A stretch of 64,000 nucleotides of DNA from Thraustochytrium sp. TN22 (GCA_013306675.1 JABLUY010000017.1:124001-188000); one strand, 5' to 3'. Counted from the first letter of the stretch, positions 9,971 through 19,025 are shown. The notes: a model not told the origin generated them from the sequence alone. Made by a program: numbers and translations.

Positions 9971-10082
9971 GTCATACTTTGCTAAGCGAAACCCATGAAC
10001 CGCAAGAGAAAGTGAAAAAGAGAGATTGTGGTGACAGCACCTCTGTCGTCAGAAGCCATGCAGTCACACGTCCAAGACAACA

Positions 10083-10183
10083 CGGCCCGCTGGCCAGGGT
10101 TGTGGCGAGTTCTTGAATCGGAAAAAAAATCTTGGGTTGAGAGAGAGAGAGAAAGAGAGAGACACACACAGATAGAGAGGACC
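10083..10183. repeat. Duplicated 3' flank shared by anoctamin copies 2 and 3
   Basis: From 10083 up to the copy 3 stop, the sequence matches 4631-4734 beside copy 2, with one mismatch in roughly the first 60 bases and then a diverged GA run. It includes GGTTGTGGCGAGTTCTTGAA and an A8 tract. This shows that the duplication unit extended beyond the coding region at the 3' end as well as the 5' end. Confidence 0.92.
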
Positions 10184-13060
10184 TTAGAGGTTGAGGAAAC
10201 GGCGAAACTCGGCCTTGGTAATGGTGCCGTCACCGTCGACGTCGAGGGAGTTGACCAGGATGCCGAGCTCGTACTTGGAGAGGTGCTCGCCGAGCGGGGT
10301 GGCGAGAAGAGCCTTCTTGAGCTCCTTGAGCGAGAGGGTGCCGTTGTGGTTGGCATCGGCCTCGGCGAAGATCTCCTCCCAGGTCCAGTTGTCGCCCATG
10401 GAGGTCTTCATGAGGTCCGCGGTGCGGGAGGCCAGCTCGAGAATGAAGGGGTCGACGTCGTCGATGGTGCGGGAGACCGAGTAGCGGCGCGAGAGGCGCT
10501 TCTTCTCCTCGTCGTCGAGCGCCTCGTCGTCGCGCTCGAGGTTGAAGACCTTGCGGATGATGAAGTCCTGACGGGCGAGCTGGATGCGCACGTCCTGCGG
10601 CACGTCGGCGACGAGGTAGTCAATGAGCCACTTGAGCACGAGCACGGTGGCCACGAAGACCACCCAAAGCCAAACGCGAACGTCACCGCCGACGACATCC
10701 TCGGGGATCACGTTGGAGGAATAGAGGATGACACTGGCGTTGGAGAGAACGGCGATGAAGCCCATGATCTGGAAGATCTTGCGCCAGGTACCGATGTCCT
10801 GGGCCTCCTCGAGCGCCGGGCGGCGCGAGAGGATGCAGACCTTGTAGGAATCGACGCGGACCTCGATGAAGTTGTTGATGAGGGCGAGGAGCGGCGCGAT
10901 GGGAAAGGCCGCAACGAAGAGGGAGACGTAACCGAACTGGATGGCGAGCTCGAGGTAGTCGTCGAAGGGAGACTCGTAAAACTTGAGGTAGAACTGGTGC
11001 TCGACGGGCGACTTCATGCGCTGGCGCACGTTGGCGTCCTCAAGATCCGGCTCCATGACCTTCTCCTCATCGGCCTCCTCCTCGGTGTCGCGACGCACGC
11101 CGAGGGCGGCGCCCATGTCATCGATGCCAACCTGAATGTCCTTGGCGGCATCGTTGGCCTTCTTGGCGATGGCCTTGGCGTGCGCGCGAATGTCGAGGAT
11201 GGCCTTGACCTTGGCCATGATGAATGGGATGCCGACCTCCTGGATGTTGCCCACGACGATCTGGGTGCCGAAGATGATAAAGAGCGAGTACGCGAGAGAG
11301 CCGTAGCAGGCGTCGGCGTTGATGATGAGCTCTTTGTCGGCCTCGTTGGTGACGAGAAGCTCCTCGGCCTCGGCAACGCAGAGCTGCGTGACGCCGAGGA
11401 TATCGCGGCCGCTCTTGATGAAGGCGAAATAGGTGAGGGTGGCGTAGGAGTTGACAAAGGAGAAGATGAAGGTCTTGGTGATGAGCGCGTCCTCCCACTG
11501 GATGTTGGTGCGCCAGTTCTCCCAGTTGGTCAGGTTGCGAGCCACGCCCTTGTAGACGTTGCCAAGCAGAAGAATGACGACGGCGTTGACGACAAGGGCA
11601 ACCTGAGGCGCGGCCTCAGCCGGAAGCCAGCTGGCGGAGAACTCCGGGGCCGACACGAAGACCTTGAGCACGAGGATGCCGACGATGGCGGCGATGACGA
11701 CGATGATGGAGACGGCAATGACCGAGGCGGAAACCGTGAGCTTGCGCATGAGGTCGAAGCGCGAGTAGTACTCGATGGGCTCGCCGTCCTCGGGGCTCGG
11801 GATGATGTGGGTGGCCTGAAACTGCACGCGGTTGCCAGTCTCAGCCTCGACGTCGCTGGTGCCCCACTTGAGCGCGAAGCGGGCCTCCTTGCGCTTCCAG
11901 AACTCGATCAGCATGGACGCCCAGAGCGAGATGAAGAGCGCGAAGACGGGCGCCTCGGCCACCTGCGTGTACAGCTCCGTCGTGTACACGGTCTGCGTGT
12001 AGGTGTAGTTGTCGATGAGCGTGACATTCTCGTACGAGACCACAATGGCGGCGTTGCCAGAGCCGATGAGGTCCCAGCCGCCAGACTGCGCGTACAGCTG
12101 GATGAGCTGGTGGACGAAGATGACCGTGCCAATGACGGCCGGCGGCACGAGCCACTTGGTGTAGTGGCCGAGGAAGGCGAAGTAGAGCGCCACCTTCTCG
12201 CCGGCGTAGTCGCGGATCTCGTCGAGCGGCTGGTGCCACGGCAGTCGACGCGTGCTGTTCCACTCCTCGAAGAGCTTGTCGGGCGTCATCTCCTTGGACT
12301 GCTCGCGCGCCGTGCCCAGCTGCAGAGGGTAGGCCGCCAGCATCTCCTTCTTGTAGATGAGCTTCTTGGTGTCGAGCTGCGCGCCGCAGAGACCATGCTC
12401 CGGGTCCTTCATCTTGGAGCGCGTCAGCACCTTGCCCAGAAGCTTGATGCGGTCCGCCGGGCGCAGGATGGTGCCATCGCTGTACGTCTTGTACACCTGC
12501 CGGCCGTGGTCCTTCAGGATGCGGTGCTCCCAGGCGTCGTTGTAGCGCACGTGGAGATCCTCCCACGGCGACAGCTTCGTGTTCTGCCTGATGTACTTGG
12601 CCACCTCGTTCTGGTCCATCGGGTGCCAGGTCCCGTCCAGGCGCGACTTGTACTTGAACTCGTGCGGCACGTCCACGTTCTCTGGGAACGGGTAGTCCAG
12701 GTACAGCGGGCCGCGGCCGTAGAGCGCCTCGTCAACCTTGCTCTCGGCGATGGCCTTGATGTTGTCCTTGTCCAGCTTGAGCTTGTACTGTTGGATGTCG
12801 GCCTCCTTGAGCAGGCGGTCGTCCGTGGCGCCCACCTTGCAGAAGATCTGCCGCTTGGTGCTGCTGTAGAAGAGCATGGTCACCAGCTTGGCGGCCGCCA
12901 GGTCGTCCAGCAGCGCCTCGCGCGCCTCATCCTGCGCCTCCTTGCGCTTGCCCTCGGTCGCCGGGAACACCAGGCAGTACAGCCACGACACGCGCTCCTC
13001 GCGGTCGCGCTCCGTCTCCGCCTCGGTCAAGACGACCGCGTCCACATCCGCCTTCGCCAT
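10184..13060 (-). CDS. Anoctamin/TMEM16-family membrane protein with C-terminal EF-hands (copy 3)
   Basis: A 958-residue TMEM16-family protein. The N-terminal domain and both flanks follow copy 2 (MAKADVDAV, TEAETERDREERVSW). Stretches of the membrane core follow copy 1 instead, for example NYTYTQTVYTTELYTQVAEA and EVGIPFIMAKVKAILD, interleaved with copy 2 stretches such as HIIPSPEDGEPIE. That patchwork suggests gene conversion. Calcium-site stretches are GNIQEVGIP (Glu608), DDYLELAIQFG and INNFIEVRVD. The EF-hands are DANHNGTLSLKE and DVDGDGTITKAE. The start is the ATG at 13060, and the leader before it is shared with copy 2. The expected activity is calcium-gated lipid scrambling or ion conduction at the plasma membrane or ER, inferred from the family. 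Confidence 0.93.
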   Translation of the reverse strand: MAKADVDAVVLTEAETERDREERVSWLYCLVFPATEGKRKEAQDEAREALLDDLAAAKLVTMLFYSSTKRQIFCKVGATDDRLLKEADIQQYKLKLDKDNIKAIAESKVDEALYGRGPLYLDYPFPENVDVPHEFKYKSRLDGTWHPMDQNEVAKYIRQNTKLSPWEDLHVRYNDAWEHRILKDHGRQVYKTYSDGTILRPADRIKLLGKVLTRSKMKDPEHGLCGAQLDTKKLIYKKEMLAAYPLQLGTAREQSKEMTPDKLFEEWNSTRRLPWHQPLDEIRDYAGEKVALYFAFLGHYTKWLVPPAVIGTVIFVHQLIQLYAQSGGWDLIGSGNAAIVVSYENVTLIDNYTYTQTVYTTELYTQVAEAPVFALFISLWASMLIEFWKRKEARFALKWGTSDVEAETGNRVQFQATHIIPSPEDGEPIEYYSRFDLMRKLTVSASVIAVSIIVVIAAIVGILVLKVFVSAPEFSASWLPAEAAPQVALVVNAVVILLLGNVYKGVARNLTNWENWRTNIQWEDALITKTFIFSFVNSYATLTYFAFIKSGRDILGVTQLCVAEAEELLVTNEADKELIINADACYGSLAYSLFIIFGTQIVVGNIQEVGIPFIMAKVKAILDIRAHAKAIAKKANDAAKDIQVGIDDMGAALGVRRDTEEEADEEKVMEPDLEDANVRQRMKSPVEHQFYLKFYESPFDDYLELAIQFGYVSLFVAAFPIAPLLALINNFIEVRVDSYKVCILSRRPALEEAQDIGTWRKIFQIMGFIAVLSNASVILYSSNVIPEDVVGGDVRVWLWVVFVATVLVLKWLIDYLVADVPQDVRIQLARQDFIIRKVFNLERDDEALDDEEKKRLSRRYSVSRTIDDVDPFILELASRTADLMKTSMGDNWTWEEIFAEADANHNGTLSLKELKKALLATPLGEHLSKYELGILVNSLDVDGDGTITKAEFRRFLNL

Positions 13061-14889
13061 CCTGGCCGCTCGCGGGGGCGTGCGGGCCTGCGGGCGTGCG
13101 CGCGGGCGCGAGAGGAGCGGGGCGCGCGCGGGGGGGGCGGGGGCCGCCGCTCGCGCCGCGGGCGCGCTCGACCGGCCGCTGATCGGGCTCTACGCGCCGT
13201 CTGCCGCCGCCTCGGCGTAACTCGCGCGCGCGCGCCGGCGCGTGTGCACGGGGCCGCCTTAACGCGCGCCTCGGGCCCGCGGCCGCCGCCCGCGCGCGTA
13301 AGGCGCCGGCCCAGCGCGTGAACGGCGGGGTCCAGCCCGCGCGGTACGGCACGCCAAAAGTGGAGAGCGGCTGGCCTCCGAGTCCGAGTCCGAGTCCGGG
13401 GCGCGAGCGAGCGAGCGAGCGAGCGAGCGAGCGAGCTGCGAGCGAGCTGTGGCTGGCCATGGGCGCCGGGCTGCGCGCGCTGGAGTTCATGATGCAGAGG
13501 CATTGCAGACGTGTGCGCTGGGTCGACGCAATAACCACAGGCGCGCGGCAGCGATGGTGATACTTCCTTTTGGCAGCTGAAAGCCAGCGGGATGCATTTG
13601 CAACAACAGACGCTGACGCTGGGCTGCGGAACGCAACGGGAGGCGGTATCCGACATCCGACAGTATTCGACGGTATGGTTGATCGATGAGCGCGTCGGCC
13701 GCCGCACGTGCGCATGCCGCATGCGGCATGTTTCTCTCGATCACACTGGAGGACTGGCTACGGTAGCCTACGAATCTGTGATGACGAGGAAGGCGGCCAG
13801 CTCGCGACGCGGGCGTCGCTGTGCGGTGCGGCGCCGCGTGCAGCTCGTGCTCGGATACCTAACTTACTAATCAGATGCCCCTCAGGCTGCCCATGGCCAT
13901 CAAGTACTAACAAACATGCGCGCGCAGGCCGGCCTGACCGCCGCGGCCAAGAGCGGCGCCGCGCCGCCGCGACTCGCGGCCGGGCAGCCTGCCGCCGTTG
14001 GCGGGCCGTAGTGGTCAAGCCCTGGCAGCCGCAGCCCGAGCCCGCAGAACTCGAATGCGATGCGGACGTCGCCCGAGTCCTCGTCCTTCGCCACGACACG
14101 ACACGACGGCGCCGGGCGCTGGCCGCTCCTCTGCACAGCAGCATGAACACGGCTGGAGCCAGTGGAGCGTGGTGATGGCAGGCTCCACTGCCAGCAGCGC
14201 ACAATGCACGGCTGCAGTGCGAGCCGAGGCGCCTCTCAACGTCAACTTGAAGTCTTCTTCAGCAAGTTGAAGACCAGTTGACAGTGAGAGCCGCACTGCA
14301 GGCACGCGAAAGAAAGCGAAAGAAAGCGAAAGAAAGCACGCGGCGGAACGCGCGTGGGGGAACGCGGCTGACCCCACGCGCGCGCACACACGTGCGCGGT
14401 CGCCGGCTCAGCTCCGCAAGTGCGGCGTCGGCCGGGCGCCACTTGCAGAGGCGCGGGCGCCACTTGCGCGCGCCGCGAGCCCGACTTGCGGCGCGCGCCG
14501 CAAGTGGCGCCGCGCCGGCGGAGCACGCGCGCGCCGCGGGTCCAGGCGCGCCGAGCCCGACGCGCGCGGGGCGGCGGGCGCGCGCGCGGCAGAGCGCGAG
14601 AGGGCGAGCGGCGGCGGCGGCGGCGCGCGGCGGAGCGGCGCGAGCGGCCGGCGGGCGAGCGAGCGAGCGAGCGAGCGCGCGGGCGGCGGGCGGCGGGCGC
14701 GGGCGGCTGGGCGGCCAGCCAGGCAGGGCCTCGACTCCCTCGCTCGGCGCAGGCCCGCGCGAGGGCTGCGCTGCGCTGCGCGGAGCGGAGGAGCGCGGCG
14801 CGGCAGCTGGACGCAGCGGAGCTGGAAACGGAGCTGGAGCCGGAGCTGGAGCTGCAGCAGCAGCAGCAGTAGCAGCCGCGGCCGGAAGC
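13061..14889. promoter_or_regulatory. Divergent promoter region between anoctamin copy 3 and the SH3-LIM gene
   Basis: This 1.8-kb region separates two divergently transcribed genes. It holds the duplicated anoctamin leader (13061-13117). Further along are a GAGTCC run (about 13378-13396), a GAGC tetramer run (about 13400-13432), an 18-bp palindrome (13713-13730) and two ACTTGAAG-type sites (14245 and 14264). Three GCGAAAGAAA units (about 14306-14335) and a second GAGC run (about 14652-14675) follow, before a very GC-rich leader into the ATG at 14890. No gene is visible. Confidence 0.5.
13713..13730. repeat. 18-bp perfect palindrome
   Basis: CATGCCGCATGCGGCATG is self-complementary and spacer-free. 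It lies about 650 bases upstream of anoctamin copy 3 and 1.2 kb upstream of the SH3-LIM gene. It could be a binding site for a dimeric regulator. Confidence 0.85.
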
Positions 14890-16254
14890 ATGGCGGAGGA
14901 AGAGGGCACGATCGCGGTGGCGGTCTTCGACTTCGAGCCGCTGCGCGATGACCACCTGCGGTTCAAGGCCGGCGACGTGATCCTCGTGATCGAGATGAGC
15001 GACAGCGGGTGGTGGCGCGGGTCGGACGCCAAGGGCGTGGTGGGCTCGTTCCCGTACAACTACGTGGAGCTGCGCGACAGCGTGGGCGATAGCTTCCCGG
15101 TGTGCCGCGCGCTGTACGAGTACGAGGGCGTGAACGAGGGCGACATCCCGCTGCACGAGGGCGACCTGGTGACGCTGCTGCGCGAGCTGAGCGATGACTG
15201 GTGGCTCGGCCGCCTCAAGGACGGCAGGGAGGGCACCTTCCCGTCCGCGTACGTGGAGCGCACGGAGCTGGAGGACGTCGAGGCCGCCAAGGCCGAGAAG
15301 AAGCGGTGGTCCGCCATGCGCAAGGATGCGCAGCGCGCGCTCAAGGAGGCCACCAAGCAGCGCGCCTCGCTCGAGCGCCGCGCCGCCAAGGAGAAGGCCG
15401 AGGCCGAGGAGCGCGAGCAGCTCCTGCGCGAGGCGCGCGAGGCCGCCGAGCGCGCGCGCGCCGCCGAGGAGGAGCTCGCGCGCGTCAAGGCCGAGACCGC
15501 GCGTCTGCGCCGCGCCGAGGAGGAGCGCAAGGCGCGCCGCAGCATGCGCGCCTCCAAGCGCGTCACGGAGACCCAGCGCCGCGTGCGCGAGAAGGCCACC
15601 TCCGTCGCGCTCAAGTTCGACGGCCACTCCCCCGGCCCGCAGCCACTGCCTGAGGACCGCGATGCCTTTTCAGACGCCACGCGCAGCACGGGCCGCACCA
15701 CTAAGAAGACCGCGGCCGCGGACGACGACGACGACTTCTTCGGGGCGCCTGCCGACGAGCCGCCCGTGCCCGTGCGCAACACCACCTGGACCGACGCCTC
15801 CGCTGCCGCCGAGCCGCCCTCCGAGGAGGCGGACGCCGAGGACGCTGCCGCTGGCGACGCCGAAGACATTCCGCCGCGCGCCGGCACCGCGGCCGGCAGC
15901 GGCGCGAACAAGCCCAAGTTCAAGTACAACTCCAAGTTCGCCAACCTCGGCGGCGGCTCCCGCTGCACCATCTGCGGCAAGACCGTTGGCTACGCTGAGA
16001 AGGTCAAGGCGCTCGGCAAGGAGTACCACACGAACTGCTTCCGCTGTTCCACCTGCTCCGTCGTCCTGCGCCAGGGCGAGTGGCGCGGCCACGGCGACTT
16101 CCCTTACTGCCACAAGTGCCACGCCCAGGGCTTTGGCATCAAGGGCTTCGGCTTTGGCGGCTCCGTCGTCCCGGTCTCCGCCGGGGAAGGCAAGCCCGAG
16201 TCCGAGCTTGATGACAAGCCGCTCTTCAGCGTGCTCAAGCAGGACAGCGCTTGA
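14890..16254 (+). CDS. SH3-SH3-coiled-coil-LIM adaptor protein
   Basis: A 454-residue scaffold protein. Two SH3 domains lie at about residues 8-62 (AVAVFDFEPL, GWWRG, GSFPYNYVEL) and 72-127 (ALYEYEG, DDWWLGRL, GTFPSAYVE); both keep the ALYDY-like strand, the Trp pair and the terminal Pro-x-x-Tyr. A highly charged coiled coil follows (about 135-235), then an acidic linker. A LIM zinc-finger domain starts at CTICGK (residue 359) and ends at CHKCH (about 410). The family-level role is linking proline-rich ligands to the actin cytoskeleton; the exact partner is unknown. The open frame extends far upstream without an ATG, through GC-rich repeats. The ATG at 14890 sits directly before the first SH3 domain and is the sensible start. 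I know no close animal homologue with exactly this order. Confidence 0.88.
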   Translation: MAEEEGTIAVAVFDFEPLRDDHLRFKAGDVILVIEMSDSGWWRGSDAKGVVGSFPYNYVELRDSVGDSFPVCRALYEYEGVNEGDIPLHEGDLVTLLRELSDDWWLGRLKDGREGTFPSAYVERTELEDVEAAKAEKKRWSAMRKDAQRALKEATKQRASLERRAAKEKAEAEEREQLLREAREAAERARAAEEELARVKAETARLRRAEEERKARRSMRASKRVTETQRRVREKATSVALKFDGHSPGPQPLPEDRDAFSDATRSTGRTTKKTAAADDDDDFFGAPADEPPVPVRNTTWTDASAAAEPPSEEADAEDAAAGDAEDIPPRAGTAAGSGANKPKFKYNSKFANLGGGSRCTICGKTVGYAEKVKALGKEYHTNCFRCSTCSVVLRQGEWRGHGDFPYCHKCHAQGFGIKGFGFGGSVVPVSAGEGKPESELDDKPLFSVLKQDSA

Positions 16255-16780
16255 ACTGATTCTAACCTACGCCACACGTTCAGTTTGAGCGCGACTAGTC
16301 TGTCACGCGTCCCGAGTTCCCTCCAGCCGCTCACTGCTTTGACCACAGTCGACGCGCCCGTTCTTTCCTTTGGGCCGCGAGTCACGTCCGCACGCGCCGT
16401 GACGCACACCCACACACATCTTATAAAAGCTCTCCTCACCACTCACCACGAATGAGAAAGACAATCCTGTTCCTGTTGTTGTTTGATTTCCTCATCGATG
16501 ATCTTTTTTTTTTAGTTCCTTGTGCCAGAGGGTGCTGCTGTGGTTCGCACGGGCCTGAGCGAAGGTCTCCTCCCAGATCTAAGTTAGCTAAGTTCAGAGT
16601 TGGACAGGTCGGCGTACAAAAATGCTACTTTGCTACCTGGTACCTCCAGCTCCAGGCCTACCGCACCACATCTTTGCTTGCTCATCATCATCTCCGAGCT
16701 CCGGCTTTAGGTTTTTGTTTTTTTGCCAGCTGCTCTTGATGCTACTGCTGCTCCCTGGTACGTGATGTGCCTTGGAGTAT
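16255..16780. other. Gap between the SH3-LIM gene and the transposon
   Basis: The 3' flank of the SH3-LIM gene. A TATA-like TTATAAAAGC lies at 16421-16430, and an ATG at 16452 opens a 95-codon frame with a hydrophobic start (MRKTILFLLLFDFLIDDLFF). The rest of that frame is not protein-like and the ATG is very close to the TATA box, so it is not called as a gene. Confidence 0.4.
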
Positions 16781-16796
16781 GCGACACCATCGAGTA
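16781..16796 (+). repeat. Left terminal inverted repeat of the transposon
   Basis: GCGACACCATCGAGTA, exact reverse complement of 18686-18701. It lies 120 bases before the putative transposase ATG. Confidence 0.9.
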
Positions 16797-16900
16797 GTCA
16801 AAAGCTCGTTTTCGGCCAATTTTTTAGGTTGCGCATTCGGCCGAATCGTTGCGAACTGCCCGCGGCCATCCAGATCACCAGCGGCGCGCGCGCGGGCGCG

Positions 16901-18555
16901 ATGGCGGAGAGCAGCGCGGCGGCGGCGATGAGCGAGGTACACACCCGCGCCGACTAGTCTCGACGCGGCCAAAGCGGCAGAGTACTTCCGCAGTGGTCAA
17001 TGAGAGCAGCAAGAAGTCGCGCTTGACCAACGACGTGGACGCCGTCGAGGCGGAGATGAAGCGGATTCGTGAGCTGCGTGGTACAGGCCCTCTGACGCGA
17101 GATCTGTCTCTCGCAGCGCTCCACGTTTACTTTGGCATCGTGCTTGACGCACGCCAGCGCATGGCCAAGCAGAATCGCAAGTTCCCTATCAAAGCTGTGG
17201 AGCGGGCCGCGGCGCTGCTCGGCATTGCGCATTCAACCCTTGCCAAGATCGTGAAGAAGTGGTCCGATGCAGTCCAGAGCAACGAAGAGGCTCAGGTGAG
17301 CCAGCAGATGGAGGCCGTCCCGGCGGCCAACCGCACGCAGAAGCAGACTCGCGTGCCCAGGACAAAGCGCGTCAACTTTGCCGTGCGTGATTTCGTGCGT
17401 GAGAAGCGCGCAAGGCACGAACGCGTGACGGGCAACGAGGTCACAGACTTCCTCATCGAGCAAGGATTCGTGGACATTGCGAGAGATGCTGCAACCGGCA
17501 CTCCGTCTGCGAAGGACTGGCAAGCTGCCACTCGCGCGACACAACGCTACTTGGTTGTCGCAGGCTTTCGTCACGGCAAACGGACCGGCCAGGTGGCAGT
17601 CAAGGACGATCACATCATCGCGAGACACCGATACATCCGGACGCTGCTGGAGAATCGCGCGCTTCCGGCAGCGGAGCAGCGTCGGGAGGTCTACCTGGAC
17701 GAGTCCTACATCCACGAGCACTACCATCGGCACGAGAACTCCGTGTGGGACCCGAACGACGAGCAAGATCTCGAGTACAAAGTCTCGCCCAAGGGGCGCC
17801 GTTACTGCATCGTCGCTGCTGTGCAGAATGCGAGCCCTCGTGACCCAGACGCTGGCCCCGCTGGTCTTGTGCCAGGGTCCGTGTGGACGTTCTGTCCGCA
17901 GCACGCGAAGGCACACAGTGGCGACTATCACAAGAGCTTCAACAGTGCCAACTTCATGGCATGGTGGAAGGACCAACTCCTGGCGAACCTGCACGAGCCA
18001 TCCCTGATCATCATGGACAATGCTTCCTATCACCGTTGCAAGCCGCCTGACACGCCCAAGCCTTCCACCCTGAAGAAAGCGCAGCTTCAGGCGGAGCTTG
18101 CCAAGCGCGGAGTCGTGTACGATTCGAAGCTCTCTGCGGTGGAACTAAAGCGCCTGCTGGCTGACTGGCTGGACGCCAATGTGAAAATGGAGTGCGTGCA
18201 GCTCGCCGAGGCCGAAGGCCACGAGATTCTCTTCACACCGCCGCACTACCCTGACCTGCAGCCGATCGAGCTCGTCTGGGCGCTCGTCAAGGGCAACGTC
18301 GGCCGACAGTACACGAAAGGAACAAATCTGCCGGAAGTCAAGAAGCGGCTCGACCGAGAGTTCGAGCATCTTACGACACCCGAAGGCAAGACATCGATCA
18401 AGCGCATCATTGACTCGCGCGACCCCCTCATCAAGAAGTTCTCCGAAGAGCTCGACGAGGATTCTACAGAGAATGCTGACCTCGACTCTGATAGTGAGCC
18501 CGAGGACGACGAGAGCGAGGACGTTGAAGATCGCCTCTACGAGGAGAACCTCTAG
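16901..18555 (+). CDS. Tc1/mariner/IS630-type DDE transposase
   Basis: The transposase of the element. A helix-turn-helix region (ALLGIAHSTLAKIVKKW) precedes the DDE_3-type catalytic domain. The triad is Asp in VYLDESYIHEH (codon 17698), Asp in IIMDNASYH (codon 18016) and Glu in PIELVWAL (codon 18268). The last two are 83 residues apart instead of the usual 34-39, because of an insert (about 18070-18170) that looks like a SAP DNA-binding motif: LKKAQLQAELAKRGV, then AVELKRLLADWL. An acidic tail ends in EENL. The in-frame region upstream has no ATG before 17056. The ATG at 16901 (MAESSAAAAMSE) joins the frame if a 44-nt GTACAC...GGCAG intron (16937-16980) is removed. I use 16901 on that basis; 17056 is the fallback start and still keeps the helix-turn-helix. 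Confidence 0.85.
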
Positions 18556-18685
18556 CTCTCAACAGAGTGAATCAAAGCAAAGCTTCAGTCTACGCTAACT
18601 CGAATTGGGCGCGGCAAATCGGCGCTGCATGTGACCGTGCGAGGCAGGGCAAATAAGCCCAGCTTTTGGTGGCCTTAGAAATAAT

Positions 18686-18701
18686 TACTCGATGGTGTCG
18701 C
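18686..18701 (-). repeat. Right terminal inverted repeat of the transposon
   Basis: TACTCGATGGTGTCGC, exact reverse complement of the left repeat, 130 bases after the transposase stop. Confidence 0.9.
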
Positions 18702-18879
18702 TGACAGTGCATCGTCAGAACTTCGGCGCAAATCACCGCCGGATAATTAGGGTCCGTTGGAGATGTGCGCGGCCGCGATACGAGCCGGGGACACCGTGGC
18801 CACACAGCATCATCCGTCGGTCACTTTCTCTTCTTACTCTCTCACCGCCGCCGTGACCCCTGCCATCTCAGCCGCTGAC

Positions 18880-19025
18880 CGCTACGCTGGCCACGGCCAC
18901 GGCCACGGCCGCGGCCACGGCCACGGTCTCGACCTCAACCCCGATCTCGACCTCGACGCTAGGCGCGGCGCGGCGCGGCGCGGCGCGGCACGGCGCGGCG
19001 CGGCACGGCGCGGTCTGGTCGAACC
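18880..19025 (+). promoter_or_regulatory. Short tandem repeats in the leader of the WD40 gene
   Basis: Two repeat types abut the WD40 start codon. A GGCCAC hexamer array covers about 18889-18926, and a GGCGC/GGCAC pentamer array covers about 18962-19015, ending some ten bases before the ATG in the context ACCATGG. They lie in the probable core promoter and 5' UTR. Whether they bind anything is unknown. Confidence 0.6.

Larger units (their letters stand above)
7597..10183. other. Long gap between anoctamin copies 2 and 3
   Basis: A 2.6-kb stretch with lower GC than the genes. Its left end is the promoter of copy 2, with the same GC-rich leader as copy 3. It has ACTTCAAGT near 7945, a 20-bp perfect palindrome (8281-8300) and a 21-bp perfect inverted repeat (9758-9810). 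Two GCACGTTCACAA direct repeats lie near 9011 and 9120. Several open segments read like protein but lie in different frames. The last 100 bases are the duplicated 3' flank of copy 3. No intact gene is called. Confidence 0.5.
16781..18701 (+). mobile_element. Tc1/mariner/IS630-superfamily DNA transposon, apparently complete
   Basis: A 1.9-kb element bounded by perfect 16-bp terminal inverted repeats: GCGACACCATCGAGTA at 16781-16796 and its reverse complement at 18686-18701. They enclose one transposase gene with an open frame and a full DDE triad. The two ends diverge just inside the 16 bp. No clear TA target-site duplication is seen outside the repeats, so the true ends may be a few bases off or the duplication may have decayed. 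The element sits between the SH3-LIM gene and the WD40 gene without interrupting either. The intact frame and perfect repeats suggest a fairly recent arrival or recent selection. Confidence 0.85.

Noticed and set aside
7800-10100. A tRNA or other small structured RNA gene in the anoctamin spacer
   Set aside because: No A-box/B-box pair or cloverleaf was found. The palindromes there are simple inverted repeats.
10028-13321. A 1097-codon plus-strand open frame opposite anoctamin copy 3
   Set aside because: It mirrors a clear TMEM16 gene. Its translation is an Asp/Glu/Arg/Leu/Val-rich shadow with no domain, and similar shadows lie opposite the other copies.
14278-14889. A 204-residue N-terminal extension of the SH3-LIM protein
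   Set aside because: The frame begins at a TTG and encodes Arg/Ala-rich translation of GC repeats. The first SH3 domain starts right after the ATG at 14890.
16452-16739. A 95-codon ORF with a hydrophobic start behind a TATA-like box
   Set aside because: The ATG is only about 25 bases from the TATA-like sequence and the remainder is not protein-like. More likely 3' UTR of the SH3-LIM gene.
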